64,000 bases of DNA from VAZQ01 sp035693615 (GCA_035693615.1 DASSGH010000051.1:23070-87069), one strand, 5' to 3'. Positions 27,370 to 35,865 are shown, counted from the stretch's first letter. Numbers and translations are program-made. The notes: generated from the sequence alone by a model not told the origin.

Positions 27370-27684
27370 TCAGGCCGCCTTCTTCCTGGCGACGCCCTCT
27401 TCGATGACGCCCATGACGTCGCTCTCCTTCATGATTAGGAGCTCTTCGCCGTCGATCTTGACCTCGGTGCCGGACCATTTGCCGAACAGCACCCGGTCGC
27501 CGACCTTGATGTCGATGGGGATCAGTTTGCCGGCCTCGTCGCGGCCGCCGGGGCCCACGGCGATGACCTCGCCCTGGGAGGGCTTCTCTTTGGCCGTGTC
27601 GGGAATGATGATGCCGCCGGCGGTCTTCTCTTCGGCATCGATGCGCTTGACGACAATGCGGTCGTGAAGCGGACGAAACTTCAT
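27370..27684 (-). CDS. groES: Co-chaperonin GroES (Cpn10)
   Basis: A 104-residue Cpn10: MKFRPLHDRIVVKRIDAEEK, the mobile loop EKTAGGIIIPDTAKEKPSQG, and VLFGKWSGTEVKIDGEE. It caps the GroEL chamber. First gene of the groESL operon; the start follows AGGAGG. A promoter and CIRCE-type operators lie about 130-190 bp upstream. Confidence 0.97.
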   Translation of the reverse strand: MKFRPLHDRIVVKRIDAEEKTAGGIIIPDTAKEKPSQGEVIAVGPGGRDEAGKLIPIDIKVGDRVLFGKWSGTEVKIDGEELLIMKESDVMGVIEEGVARKKAA

Positions 27685-27814
27685 GGTGTCCTCCTAAGTT
27701 TCTGGCAGGATTTGAGATTAGCCAAGTGCAGGACGGCAAAGGTGACTTTGCCGCTTAGTTCAGTGCGCGACATAGGGGCCCAATTCGAGCCCGCAAGAGG
27801 CGTCCGGAAAAAAT

Positions 27815-27841
27815 TTAGCACTCTTGGGAACGGAGTGCCAA
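27815..27841. promoter_or_regulatory. CIRCE operator (HrcA-binding) for groESL
   Basis: TTAGCACTC, exactly nine bases, then GAGTGCCAA: one mismatch from the consensus TTAGCACTC-N9-GAGTGCTAA. It lies upstream of groES on the minus-strand transcript side, as expected for HrcA heat-shock repression in alphaproteobacteria. Confidence 0.92.
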
Positions 27842-27846
27842 GTCAA

Positions 27847-27875
27847 ATTTGGCAATCTCAGGGGCGAAGTGCCAA
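27847..27875 (-). promoter_or_regulatory. Proposed groESL promoter
   Basis: Read on the minus strand, TTGGCA (27875-27870) is followed by exactly 17 bases and then CCAAAT (27852-27847). The CIRCE element starts within 6 bp downstream, the usual promoter-CIRCE arrangement. The -10 resembles neither a perfect sigma-70 box nor a clear RpoH box, so the sigma factor is left open. Confidence 0.45.
27849..27875. promoter_or_regulatory. Second, degenerate CIRCE-like element overlapping the promoter
   Basis: TTGGCAATC, nine bases, then AAGTGCCAA, with the same half-site length and spacing as the canonical CIRCE 34 bp away. It keeps TTxGCA on the left and AGTGCxAA on the right. It overlaps the proposed -35/-10 boxes, so it may be a duplicated operator. 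Confidence 0.45.
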
Positions 27876-28040
27876 GCCTCCGGCTGGGGCTGTGGGACGG
27901 GTCGTAATGCCCCCAGCCAATTTGTCAGCAGTCCTGACGCTATGCTGCTAACGCCTTGATTTTAGGAACTTTCTCCATCTTTTGATCTTGTTTGTATGGG
28001 AGGTAACGAACAGACTCGATGTCCGAATCGGAGGGCATCC

Positions 28041-28340
28041 ATGGCATCTCAGCGACTTGCAAACCGAGAGTTCCCATCCAGAGATTTCCGCCGCCAGCTC
28101 GATGGCTATGGCCTCACCACGGCGCAAATCCTCTATCGCCTCCCCGATCATCCGTCCCTCCTGCAGACCTACGTCTGGCAGGACTACGATTTGTGTCCGC
28201 GCTTTCCGGTGCTCAACCGCTTTCTGGCGTTTTGGCTGGATAAGCTCGAGGGACCGCTCTACTCCGTCACGGTGGCCCACTCGCGGCTGATCAAGCCCGC
28301 GGAGCTTCGCGCAATCGGCGGCGAGTTCCGTTTGCACTGA
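28041..28340 (+). CDS. usg: Usg family protein
   Basis: A 99-residue protein of the Usg family, named for a gene near trp genes in Caulobacter. Family blocks visible are RDFRRQLDGYGLTTAQILYR, PDHPSLLQTYVWQDYDLCPR and FPVLNRFLAFWLDKLEGPL. Function is unknown. The ATG at 28041 has a strong GGAGGG Shine-Dalgarno. No trp gene lies next to it here. Confidence 0.85.
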   Translation: MASQRLANREFPSRDFRRQLDGYGLTTAQILYRLPDHPSLLQTYVWQDYDLCPRFPVLNRFLAFWLDKLEGPLYSVTVAHSRLIKPAELRAIGGEFRLH

Positions 28341-28375
28341 CGGCGGAGCGGCCCCGGCCGGATCACCAGGCGTGC

Positions 28376-29629
28376 TCACGTCAGCACGCCGACGATCGCC
28401 CCCATGACGCAGGTCGCGATCGTCCCCGAGACGATCGACTTGAGGCCGAGCGAGAGCACGTCGTCGCGCCGCTCCGGCGCCATGGTGGAAAGTCCGGCGA
28501 TCATGATGCCGAGCGAGCCGAAATTGGCGAAGCCACACATCGCGTAGAGCAGGATCAGCCGCGAGCGCGGCTCGAGCGCCTCGGGCGGAAGCTTCGCCAG
28601 TTCAACGTAGGCGATGAGCTCGTTGAGGATGGTCTTGATCCCCATCAAGCCGCCCGCGGTCGCCGCCTCGCTCCACGGAATGCCGAGCAGCCAGCACACC
28701 GGCGCCATGACATAGCCGAGCAGGCGTTGCAGCGTGATCGGCGCACCCGCGACCTCGGGCAGGACGCCGGCGATGATCGCATTGGCGAGGTGCACCAGCG
28801 CGACCAGCACGATCAACATGGCGCAGATGTTGAGCAGCAGTTCGAGGCCGGTGGCAGTGCCTCTGACAATCGCGTCCATGGTGCTCGACGCGACCTTCGC
28901 CTCGTCGAATGTTTCGCCGCCGGTGTGCTGCGCGCTCGTCTCCGGCACCATGATGAGGCTGACGAGGATGGCGGCGGGCGCGCCCATCACTGAGGCGATG
29001 ACGAAATGCGCTGCCGCATTCGGAACAACCGACCCAAGCAGAGTCGCGTAGAGCACCAGAACAGTGCCGGCGATGCCGGCCATGCCGCCGGTCATGACGA
29101 TGAACAACTCGCTGCGCGTAAGTCGTGCCAGATACGGACGGATGAATAGCGGCGCTTCGACCATGCCGAGAAAGATGTTCGCCGCGGTTGAGAGTCCGAC
29201 CGCGCCGCCGACCTTGAGCGTGCGCTCGAGCACCCAGGAGAAACCGCGCACAACCGGCGGCAGGATGCCCCAATAAAACAAGAGCGTGGTCAAGACGCTC
29301 ATCACCAGCACGATCGGCAATGCCTGCACCGCCAGCACGAATTCCGCGCCGGACACTTTGAGCTCGAAGGGAAGTTGCCCGCCGCCGAGATAGCCGAACA
29401 CGAACGAGGTGCCGGCCTTGCTTGCCGCCGAAATCGCATCGACCGCGTTATTGATTGCGCCGAACGCGCGCGCGACGCCGGGCACCTTGAGCAGGACGAC
29501 CGCGGTGACAAAGGTCACTATGAGGGCGACCGCCGCCTGCCTCCAGGCCACGGCGCGGCGATCTTCGCTGATGATCCAGGCAATGCCGAGCAGGGCGAAG
29601 ACGCCGAATGCGGATTGGAGACTTTGCAT
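28376..29629 (-). CDS. NupC/CNT-family concentrative nucleoside transporter
   Basis: A 417-residue CNT transporter with many hydrophobic helices. It begins SLQSAFGVFALLGIAWIISE and carries FVFGYLGGG, the GMVEAPLFIRPYL segment and NIFLGMVEAP typical of CNT substrate sites, then LNELIAYVELAKL and GFANFGSLGIMIAGL. It imports nucleosides with H+ or Na+. The Met at 29629 (after AAGGGGCA) is preferred to a much longer frame starting at 29836 with a Cys/Arg-rich N-terminus. Confidence 0.9.
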   Translation of the reverse strand: MQSLQSAFGVFALLGIAWIISEDRRAVAWRQAAVALIVTFVTAVVLLKVPGVARAFGAINNAVDAISAASKAGTSFVFGYLGGGQLPFELKVSGAEFVLAVQALPIVLVMSVLTTLLFYWGILPPVVRGFSWVLERTLKVGGAVGLSTAANIFLGMVEAPLFIRPYLARLTRSELFIVMTGGMAGIAGTVLVLYATLLGSVVPNAAAHFVIASVMGAPAAILVSLIMVPETSAQHTGGETFDEAKVASSTMDAIVRGTATGLELLLNICAMLIVLVALVHLANAIIAGVLPEVAGAPITLQRLLGYVMAPVCWLLGIPWSEAATAGGLMGIKTILNELIAYVELAKLPPEALEPRSRLILLYAMCGFANFGSLGIMIAGLSTMAPERRDDVLSLGLKSIVSGTIATCVMGAIVGVLT

Positions 29630-29764
29630 TGCCCCTTGGTCGAGCGCGGGTTCGCGGCAGCAAGCCGGTCCGGCGTTGGCCGCGGGGTGCGTGCACGCCC
29701 CGCCGCCAGTTGCATCAGCGGGCAAAATGCGCCACGCCTGGGCGCGGGTCAACGGAGGCCGCCA

Positions 29765-30139
29765 ATGACGCGCATCCGCTTCGAGTTCGGCGCGCTCACG
29801 CTCGAGGCCGAACTCTTCGACACGCCGACGGCACAAGCCATCGCTACGGCGCTGCCGATCTCGTCCTCAGCGCTGACCTGGGGCGAAGAGGTCTACTTCG
29901 AGATCCCGGTCAAGGCCGCTCGCGAGAAGGATGCGCGCGCCGTGGTCACCCCCGGCGAGATCGCCTATTGGCCCGATGGTCACGCCATTGCGCTGGGCTT
30001 CGGCCGCACCCCGATCAGCCGCGGCGACGAGACGCGTCTCGCCAGCCCATGCAACATCTTCGGCAAGGTGGTCGGCGACGTGAAGATGCTGGCGAAGGTG
30101 AGGGCAGGGGCGAAGGTCACCGTCAAGCAAATCGATTAG
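29765..30139 (+). CDS. Cyclophilin-like fold protein (DUF369/TM1367 type)
   Basis: A 124-residue protein with the small cyclophilin-like beta-barrel pattern: IRFEFGALTLEAELFDTPTA, LTWGEEVYFEIPV, EIAYWPDGHAIALGFGRTPI and CNIFGKVVGD. No peptidyl-prolyl isomerase active-site residues can be assigned with confidence; function of this family is unknown. Strong GGAGG Shine-Dalgarno; divergent from the nucleoside transporter gene. Confidence 0.75.
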   Translation: MTRIRFEFGALTLEAELFDTPTAQAIATALPISSSALTWGEEVYFEIPVKAAREKDARAVVTPGEIAYWPDGHAIALGFGRTPISRGDETRLASPCNIFGKVVGDVKMLAKVRAGAKVTVKQID

Positions 30140-30175
30140 CGCGTTGAGGGAGCCGAAGCCTGCTGCGAGTTCAAA

Positions 30176-30940
30176 TCATCCCCGCCCGACGAACGGCATC
30201 AGGTTGGCCATCACCGTCAAGAACAGCACGTTGGTGTCGAGGGGGAGATTGACGATATAGACGACGGCCCGGCCGACGTCGTCGGCGTTCATGCGCGCCT
30301 CGATCGCCATGCGCCCGTCCGCTTGCATCACGCCTTGGCCTTGCACCATGCGCTCCGTCAGCGGAGTTGCGGCATTGCCGATGTCGATCTGGCTGCAGGT
30401 GATGTTGTAGTCGCGGCAGTCGAGCGACGTCGATTTGGTCAGTCCCGTCACTGCGTGCTTGGTTGCGGTGTAGGCGACCGAGCGCGGGCGTGGGGTATGC
30501 GCGGAGATCGACCCGTTGTTGATGATGCGGCCGCCGCGCGGGTCCTGCGCCTTCATGATCCTGATCGCTTCCTGCGTGCACAAGAACATGCCGGTGAGAT
30601 TGATATCGACGACTTGCTTCCAGGTCTCGTATGGCAGGTCCTCGAGTGGCACCGCCGGAGCGCCGATCCCGGCATTGTTGAAGAGGACGTCGAGACGCCC
30701 GAACGTATCCTTGGCCTTGGCGAATAGCGCCTTGATCGATGCCGGATCGCTCACGTCCGTCGCCACGACGAGCGCTTTGGCGCCGGTCGATTTGCCCTCG
30801 TTCGCGGTTTCCTCCAGTTTGTCCTTGCGCCGGCCCGCCAACACGGCGGCGTAGCCTTCCTTCATCAGCGCCAGCGCCACCGCCTTGCCGATGCCGGTCC
30901 CCGCGCCGGTGACCAGTGCGACCTTTTGCAACTCAGCCAT
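30176..30940 (-). CDS. Short-chain dehydrogenase/reductase
   Basis: A 254-residue classical SDR: cofactor site TGAGTGIGKA, NNAGIG, catalytic Ser in NNGSISAHTP and the YTATK motif. Arg-rich AGRRKD after strand 2 suggests NADP(H) preference. The substrate is unknown. GGAGGG precedes the start. The first double-hairpin repeat lies between its start and the Anbu gene. Confidence 0.87.
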   Translation of the reverse strand: MAELQKVALVTGAGTGIGKAVALALMKEGYAAVLAGRRKDKLEETANEGKSTGAKALVVATDVSDPASIKALFAKAKDTFGRLDVLFNNAGIGAPAVPLEDLPYETWKQVVDINLTGMFLCTQEAIRIMKAQDPRGGRIINNGSISAHTPRPRSVAYTATKHAVTGLTKSTSLDCRDYNITCSQIDIGNAATPLTERMVQGQGVMQADGRMAIEARMNADDVGRAVVYIVNLPLDTNVLFLTVMANLMPFVGRG

Positions 30941-31000
30941 CGTTCGACCCTCCGCAAATCAGGCCATTATCGTCATGGCCTATGCGTGGAGGCAATGCGG

Positions 31001-31168
31001 CTAGTGCCCGGTTTTCGAAGTTCGTGATACAGCGCGGCACCTTCGGGCACGAACTTCGAAAACCAAAGGGCACTAGCGACTCTACGATTCTAGTGCCGCT
31101 TTTCGATTTGAAATTCCTAACGCGGACTCGCGGCACATGATGCAGGAATTTCAAATCGGCGGCACTAG
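31001..31168. repeat. Paired CTAG-bounded hairpin repeat, copy 1
   Basis: Two imperfect palindromes, 31001-31076 and 31090-31168, each opening with CTAGTG and closing with CACTAG. Unit A stem: GGTTTTCGAAGTTCGTG pairs with CACGAACTTCGAAAACC around a 21-nt loop, plus an outer CTAGTGCCC/GGGCACTAG stem, with AAA bulged on the right arm. Unit B stem: CGATTTGAAATTCCT pairs with AGGAATTTCAAATCG, with TTTT bulged on the left arm. The bulges show that A and B are inversely oriented copies of one design. It sits between two minus-strand genes. Confidence 0.88.
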
Positions 31169-31173
31169 CCCGT

Positions 31174-31920
31174 TCAGCGGATGTTCTTGTAGGGCGGGCG
31201 CGGGATGCCGGCGTGCGCCGCGCGCAGCGCCGCCGACCAGCGCTCCCGCAGGTCGTGGAAATACGGCTCCCCTGGCTCGATCCGGAAGTTGAGTTCTGCG
31301 TCGCAGACGTCACGTCGCGCGATCAGCACGTCGATCGGCAGGCCCACGCTGAGATTTGAGCGCATGGTCGAATCGACGGAGACCAGGCCCACCTTGAGGG
31401 CATCGTAGAGATCGATGTCGTAGGTGATCGCGCGATCGAGCACCGGCTTGCCGTATTTGTGCTCGCCGATCTGCAGGTAGGGCGTATCCTGCGTGCATTC
31501 GATGAAATTGCCGGCGGCGTAGAGCATGAACAAGCGCGGCCGCTCGCCCTTGATCTGCCCGCCCAGCAGGAACGAGACGTCGAAATTCACTTCCGAAGCC
31601 TGGAGTGCCTCGCCCTCGATCTTGTGCAGTTGGCGGATGATGTGGCCGACGCGCTGCGCCGCCTGAAACATGGTCGGTGCGTTCATCAGCGTCTCGGTTT
31701 CGCCGGTCTCGAGGTTTTCCCAGCCCTCGCGCAAAATGCTGACCACAGATTGACTGATGGAGAGGTTGCCGGCCGAGGCGATCGCCATGATGCGCTGGCC
31801 TGGCCGAATGAGGACATGCAGCTTGCGGAAGGTGGAAATGTTATCGACGCCGGCGTTGGTGCGGGTGTCGGCGAACATCACGAGGCCGTCTCGCACCAGG
31901 ATGCCACAGCAATAGGTCAT
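31174..31920 (-). CDS. Anbu-type proteasome-like peptidase (BPH/COG3484)
   Basis: A 248-residue Ntn-hydrolase of the Anbu (ancestral beta subunit) family. After Met removal the N-terminal nucleophile is Thr (TYCCGILVRDGLVMFADTRT), as in T1 peptidases; STFRKLH supplies the conserved Lys. Later blocks IMAIASAGNLSISQSVVSIL and FMLYAAGNFIECTQDTPYLQ are family-typical. Anbu assembles into open helical or ring oligomers. Its usual partners alpha-E and circularly permuted ATP-grasp are encoded upstream on the same strand. The transglutaminase-like partner is missing. Confidence 0.9.
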   Translation of the reverse strand: MTYCCGILVRDGLVMFADTRTNAGVDNISTFRKLHVLIRPGQRIMAIASAGNLSISQSVVSILREGWENLETGETETLMNAPTMFQAAQRVGHIIRQLHKIEGEALQASEVNFDVSFLLGGQIKGERPRLFMLYAAGNFIECTQDTPYLQIGEHKYGKPVLDRAITYDIDLYDALKVGLVSVDSTMRSNLSVGLPIDVLIARRDVCDAELNFRIEPGEPYFHDLRERWSAALRAAHAGIPRPPYKNIR

Positions 31921-32149
31921 GACGGTGCAGCGCTCCTGTCAGGCGGTCCGCGCCCTATATACCGATGCCGGCGGCCAGGCGGCAATCTTTCCTCAATTCT
32001 GGGTCTGCTGCGCCGCCTGCTCGGCATGCGCGAACAAACGAGGACCGCTGAGGCCGAAGCATACTCGGCGAAACGGGCGAGGCCCACCGCAGTCGCGCGA
32101 CGCCACGCCTCGCAGCAACTTTGTGCCGTCGCGGCAGCGTCCCGCCCTC

Positions 32150-33091
32150 TTACATCAGATACTGTTCGCTGATTGCGACGCCGAGGCGATTGTTGTCATC
32201 GATGAATTGACTGATGAATTCGTGCATTCCTTGCTGGAAAATCTCCTCCATGCGGCTGTTCTCGAGCCGCGCCCGCACGGTGCGGGCGTGGCGTTGGGCC
32301 GATCCCTGGCGGCCATAGGCGCGCGCGATATGGTCCAAATTGACCACGAGGTTCTCGTAGCAGCTCGCCAGCGAGCGCGGCATTTCATCGCGCAAGATCA
32401 AGAGGTCGGCGATCAGCCAAGGCTTCACGCTCTCGCGATAAACCCAATGATAGGCCGTCAGCGCCGATACCGAGCGCAGAATCGCCGACCATTGGAAATA
32501 ATCGAGCGGCCCACCGACGCGCTCATGCGCCGGCAGCAGCATGTGATACTTCACGTCGAGGATGCGCGCCGTATTGTCGGCGCGCTCGATGAAGACGCCG
32601 AGACGGGAGAACCAGTAGGCGTCGTTGCGTAGCATAGTGCGGTAGGCGGAGCCGTCGAAGCGGAGCGAGGATTCCTGCACCCAGCGCAGGAAGCGCATGA
32701 ATTCCTCGCGCGACGTCGAGCCGTTGCCGAAGCGTTTGAGCTCGAGCCACGTGCCGTTAATGGCGTCCCACATTTCCACGGTGAGTGCGGTGCGCACGGC
32801 ACGTGCGTTGGTCCGCGCCAGCTCGAAGCAGTTGCGGATGGAGGACGGGTTGGCGGTGGAAAAGCAGAGAAAATCCGTGACCGCCTCCTCGTTCGCCTCC
32901 GGATAGGCGGCGGCGAAAGCGTGCGCACAGCCGGCGGTCGCGACCGCCGATTCCCATTCGTTGGACGAACCGACATAGGCGAGCGGGAGCGTGGTGAGGC
33001 GCTGCGTGACCTCTAGGATGCGCGCGAGATACTCCGCGCGTTCCACGTAACGCGCCAGCCAATAGAGATTGTCGGCGGTGCGCGAGAGCAT
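32150..33091 (-). CDS. Alpha-E domain protein (DUF403)
   Basis: A 313-residue all-helical alpha-E protein: MLSRTADNLYWLARYVERAE, EYLARILEVTQRL, NPSSIRNCFELARTNARAVR and YWFSRLGVFIERADNTARIL. Two similar YW-(L/F)-R-ER-A-RI(L) patterns show the internal duplication typical of the family. It is part of the Anbu operon, whose ligase-like ATP-grasp partner lies 84 bp upstream. The 229 bp to the Anbu gene downstream hold no recognisable coding sequence. Confidence 0.9.
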   Translation of the reverse strand: MLSRTADNLYWLARYVERAEYLARILEVTQRLTTLPLAYVGSSNEWESAVATAGCAHAFAAAYPEANEEAVTDFLCFSTANPSSIRNCFELARTNARAVRTALTVEMWDAINGTWLELKRFGNGSTSREEFMRFLRWVQESSLRFDGSAYRTMLRNDAYWFSRLGVFIERADNTARILDVKYHMLLPAHERVGGPLDYFQWSAILRSVSALTAYHWVYRESVKPWLIADLLILRDEMPRSLASCYENLVVNLDHIARAYGRQGSAQRHARTVRARLENSRMEEIFQQGMHEFISQFIDDNNRLGVAISEQYLM

Positions 33092-33175
33092 CTTTCTATC
33101 CGCAACGGCGTGTCGTGCGCTGCCGCAGCGACACGTCGTCTCGGCTCCATATCCGCAGCGATCGTGCGCTCCGCC

Positions 33176-34594
33176 TCATCGATCCAAGACCCAGGTGTCC
33201 TTGGTCCCGCCGCCCTGGCTGGAGTTGACCACGAGCGAGCCTCGCTTCAGCGCCACGCGGGTGAGGCCGCCTGGGACGATGCGGATGCGATCGCGCCCGG
33301 TCAGCACGAACGGGCGCAGATCGACATGGCGGGGCGCCACTCCCTCTTCAACGCAGGTGGGGCAGGTCGAGAGCGCGAGCGTCGGCTGGGCGATGAAATT
33401 TTTCGGATTATATTTGAGCTTGGCGCGGAACGTTGCGAGCGTCCCCTTGTCGGCCATCGGTCCGATCAACATGCCGTAACCGCCCGAACCGTGCACCTCC
33501 TTGACCACGAGCTCATGGAGATTGTCGAGCACATAGGTGAGGTGTTCGGCTTCGCGGCAGCGCCAGGTGGGCACGTTGCGCAGGATCGGCTCCTCGCCCA
33601 AATAGAACTTCACGATCGCCGGCATGTAGCTGTAGACCGCCTTGTCGTCGGCGATGCCGGTCCCGACCGCGTTCGCCAGCGTGACGTTCCCGGCCTGGTA
33701 GACCGACATCAGCCCCGGCACTCCGAGCACGGAATCCGCGCGGAAGGCCAGCGGATCGAGAAAGTCGTCATCGATGCGTCGATAGATCACGTCGACGCGT
33801 TTGGGCCCTTGCGTCGTGCGCATGAACACGAGGTCGTCCTTCACGAACAGGTCGCGGCCCTCGACCAGTTCGACGCCGAGCTTGTCGGCAAGGAACGAGT
33901 GCTCGTAATAGGCGGAATTGTAGACGCCCGGCGTGAGCAGCACGACCGTCGGGTCGGCACTGGCGCTCGCAGGCGCGACCGACTTCAAGGTTGCCAGCAA
34001 CTCGTCCGGATAGTTCTCAACCGGAGCCACCCGATGGCGGGCGAAGAGTTCCGGGAACAGGCGCAGCATGATTTCCCGGTTCTCCAGCATGTAGGAGACG
34101 CCGGAGGGCGTGCGCGCGTTGTCCTCGAGCACGTAGAAGCTCTCGGCGTCGACGCGAACGACGTCGATGCCGCCGATATGAACATAGATGTCGTGCGGTA
34201 CCTTTTGGCCGTTCATCTCCGGGCGGAACACCGGATTTTGGAACACCAGTTCTTCCGGCACGACGCCCGCCTTGAGAATCTCGCGTCTGGTGTAGACGTC
34301 GCGGAGGAAGAGATTGATGGCTTTGACGCGCTGTTCGAGCCCGGCGCGCAGAATGTCCCACTCGGCGGCGGCAAGGATGCGCGGCAGCACGTCGAAGGGA
34401 ATGAGCCGCTCCTGCGCGTCCGCTTCGCCGTAGACTGCAAAGGTGATGCCGATGCGGCGGAAGAGCACCTCCGCCTCGCGCCGCCGGTAGTCCAGCACAT
34501 CCGAGGGTATGACGGAGAGCCAGCGAAACAGCTCGTTGTAGGCAGGCCGCAAGGTCCCGTCGGCGCCTTTCATCTCGTCGAACGCGGCCAACAT
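33176..34594 (-). CDS. Circularly permuted ATP-grasp protein (DUF404/DUF407)
   Basis: A 472-residue protein: YNELFRWLSVIPSDVLDYRR, RIGITFAVYGEADAQERLIP, FYVLEDNARTPSGVSYMLEN, VVLLTPGVYNSAYYEHSFLA and VKEVHGSGGYGMLIGP. These are the conserved blocks of the circularly permuted ATP-grasp partner of alpha-E and Anbu proteins, thought to form a peptide-ligase-like system. The ATG at 34594 (after GGGGAACAGCC) is preferred over 34666. Confidence 0.88.
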   Translation of the reverse strand: MLAAFDEMKGADGTLRPAYNELFRWLSVIPSDVLDYRRREAEVLFRRIGITFAVYGEADAQERLIPFDVLPRILAAAEWDILRAGLEQRVKAINLFLRDVYTRREILKAGVVPEELVFQNPVFRPEMNGQKVPHDIYVHIGGIDVVRVDAESFYVLEDNARTPSGVSYMLENREIMLRLFPELFARHRVAPVENYPDELLATLKSVAPASASADPTVVLLTPGVYNSAYYEHSFLADKLGVELVEGRDLFVKDDLVFMRTTQGPKRVDVIYRRIDDDFLDPLAFRADSVLGVPGLMSVYQAGNVTLANAVGTGIADDKAVYSYMPAIVKFYLGEEPILRNVPTWRCREAEHLTYVLDNLHELVVKEVHGSGGYGMLIGPMADKGTLATFRAKLKYNPKNFIAQPTLALSTCPTCVEEGVAPRHVDLRPFVLTGRDRIRIVPGGLTRVALKRGSLVVNSSQGGGTKDTWVLDR

Positions 34595-34917
34595 GGCTGT
34601 TCCCCGCTCCTGCGCTCTCGTCGCCGGCGCCTGCACAATCCTAGCTGCAAGCCACGCGCCAACCAAAGGGGTATCGGCTGGGCGCAGACAATCCCCGTCT
34701 GCCCAGCTTTTGGGCGGCGGCTGATGAAGGAATGACGCCGCGCGTCACGTGGCGTTTTGCTTGGCCGCTACGGCGCGAACACCCGCTTGAGACGTTCGAT
34801 CAGCGGGCGCGTGCTCGCGTAAATCCGGCCAGGCAAGCGCATGGGCCTACGACGTGCGAAGCACAGAGGAGGCCGCATGACCGTGACGCGGCTGATCGCG
34901 CGCGCAGCTTGATCCGC
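34595..34917. other. Gap without a recognised gene; short ORF with strong Shine-Dalgarno
   Basis: This 323 bp stretch carries no full gene. At 34877-34912 on the plus strand an 11-codon frame (MTVTRLIARAA) follows a near-perfect AGAGGAGGCCGC. On the minus strand, around 34773-34841, a frame MRLPGRIYASTRPLIERLKR ends FAP and stop. Both look like cut-off ends of lost genes, but neither can be named. Confidence 0.3.
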
Positions 34918-35550
34918 TTACGCCGGGATTGGAACGTCGCCGACATCCTTGGGCACTTTGTAGCCCTTCTGCACGGCCGGACGCTTGGCGATGGTCGTGT
35001 ACCAGCGCTTCACGTTGGGGTACGCGCTGAGGTCGATGGTCTGCCATTCGTACCGCGACACCCACGGCCAGATGGCGATGTCGGCGATGGAATAACCGTC
35101 GGCGACGAACTCGTGTCCGGCGAGTCTGCGGTCGAGCACGCCGTAGAGTCGCTGCGCCTCCTTGAGGAAGCGCTCCTCGGCGTAGGGCGCCTTGCCTTTG
35201 TTGTATTTCACGAAATGGTGGACTTGGCCGAACATCGGTCCGGGTCCTCCCATCTGCCACATCAGCCATTCGAGCACGCGGTAGCGCGGCTCGCCCGATT
35301 TCGGCAGCAGCTTTCCGGTTTTGTCGGCGAGATAGATCATGATCGCGGCCGATTCCATCAGGCTAATGCCGGTGTCGTGGTCGATGATGGCGGGGATGCG
35401 GTTGTTCGGGCTTATCTTCAAGAACTCAGGCTTGAACTGCTCGTCCTTGCTGATGTCGACGGGGTGTGCGGTATAGGGCAGAGCCAACTCCTCGAGCAGG
35501 ATTGAGGCTTTGCGGCCATTGGGCGTCGTCCAGGTATAGAGATCGATCAC
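34918..35550 (-). CDS. Glutathione S-transferase, YfcG/YghU-like
   Basis: A 210-residue GST: thioredoxin-fold N-terminus IDLYTWTTPNGRKASILLEE with the TxxN glutathione-contact motif of the nu/YfcG class, the cis-Pro NNRIPAIID, ESAAIMIYLA, and an all-helical C-terminal domain with SIADIAIWPWVSRYEWQ. Such enzymes act as disulfide reductases on glutathione conjugates or lignin-derived ethers. Start is GTG at 35550 after AGGAAGG. Confidence 0.87.
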   Translation of the reverse strand: MIDLYTWTTPNGRKASILLEELALPYTAHPVDISKDEQFKPEFLKISPNNRIPAIIDHDTGISLMESAAIMIYLADKTGKLLPKSGEPRYRVLEWLMWQMGGPGPMFGQVHHFVKYNKGKAPYAEERFLKEAQRLYGVLDRRLAGHEFVADGYSIADIAIWPWVSRYEWQTIDLSAYPNVKRWYTTIAKRPAVQKGYKVPKDVGDVPIPA

Positions 35551-35606
35551 GGTTTTCCTTCCTGTGGTCGCGGTTCGACGTGAATGCGGTTTGAAAATTT
35601 CGCACG

Positions 35607-35772
35607 CTAGTGTCCCGATTCCGAAGTTCGCATCATGGTGCTGCAGCCTCGTCTGCGAACTTCGGAATCGAAGGACACTCGCAACTTATTGATCTAGTGT
35701 GGCTTTGGTTCAGAAGTCCGCATTTCGGTTTCGCTGCAAAGAATGATGGGGACTTCTGAACCGCCACACTAG
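35607..35772. repeat. Paired CTAG-bounded hairpin repeat, copy 2 (divergent)
   Basis: Unit A: 35607-35681, stem CGATTCCGAAGTTCGCA with TGCGAACTTCGGAATCG and outer CTAGTGTCC with GGACACT; the closing CACTAG is altered to CACTCG. Unit B: 35694-35772, stem GGTTCAGAAGTCC with GGACTTCTGAACC, outer CTAGTGTGGC with GCCACACTAG and TTT bulged on the left arm. Compared with copies 1 and 3, stem A differs at five inner positions and one outer position, each matched on the opposite arm. Confidence 0.88.
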
Positions 35773-35865
35773 CGGGCTGAGCCGAGCGTGGTAGCCGGAA
35801 ATCGCAACCGCGTCGATGCGAAAATTGCCGCGCGAAGTGCCACGGCGGCGGCAGGAGTGGCGCAG

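Noticed and set aside
33110..34735. 541-codon plus-strand frame
   Set aside because: Antisense of the ATP-grasp gene, with composition typical of a shadow frame (His/Arg/Val-rich).
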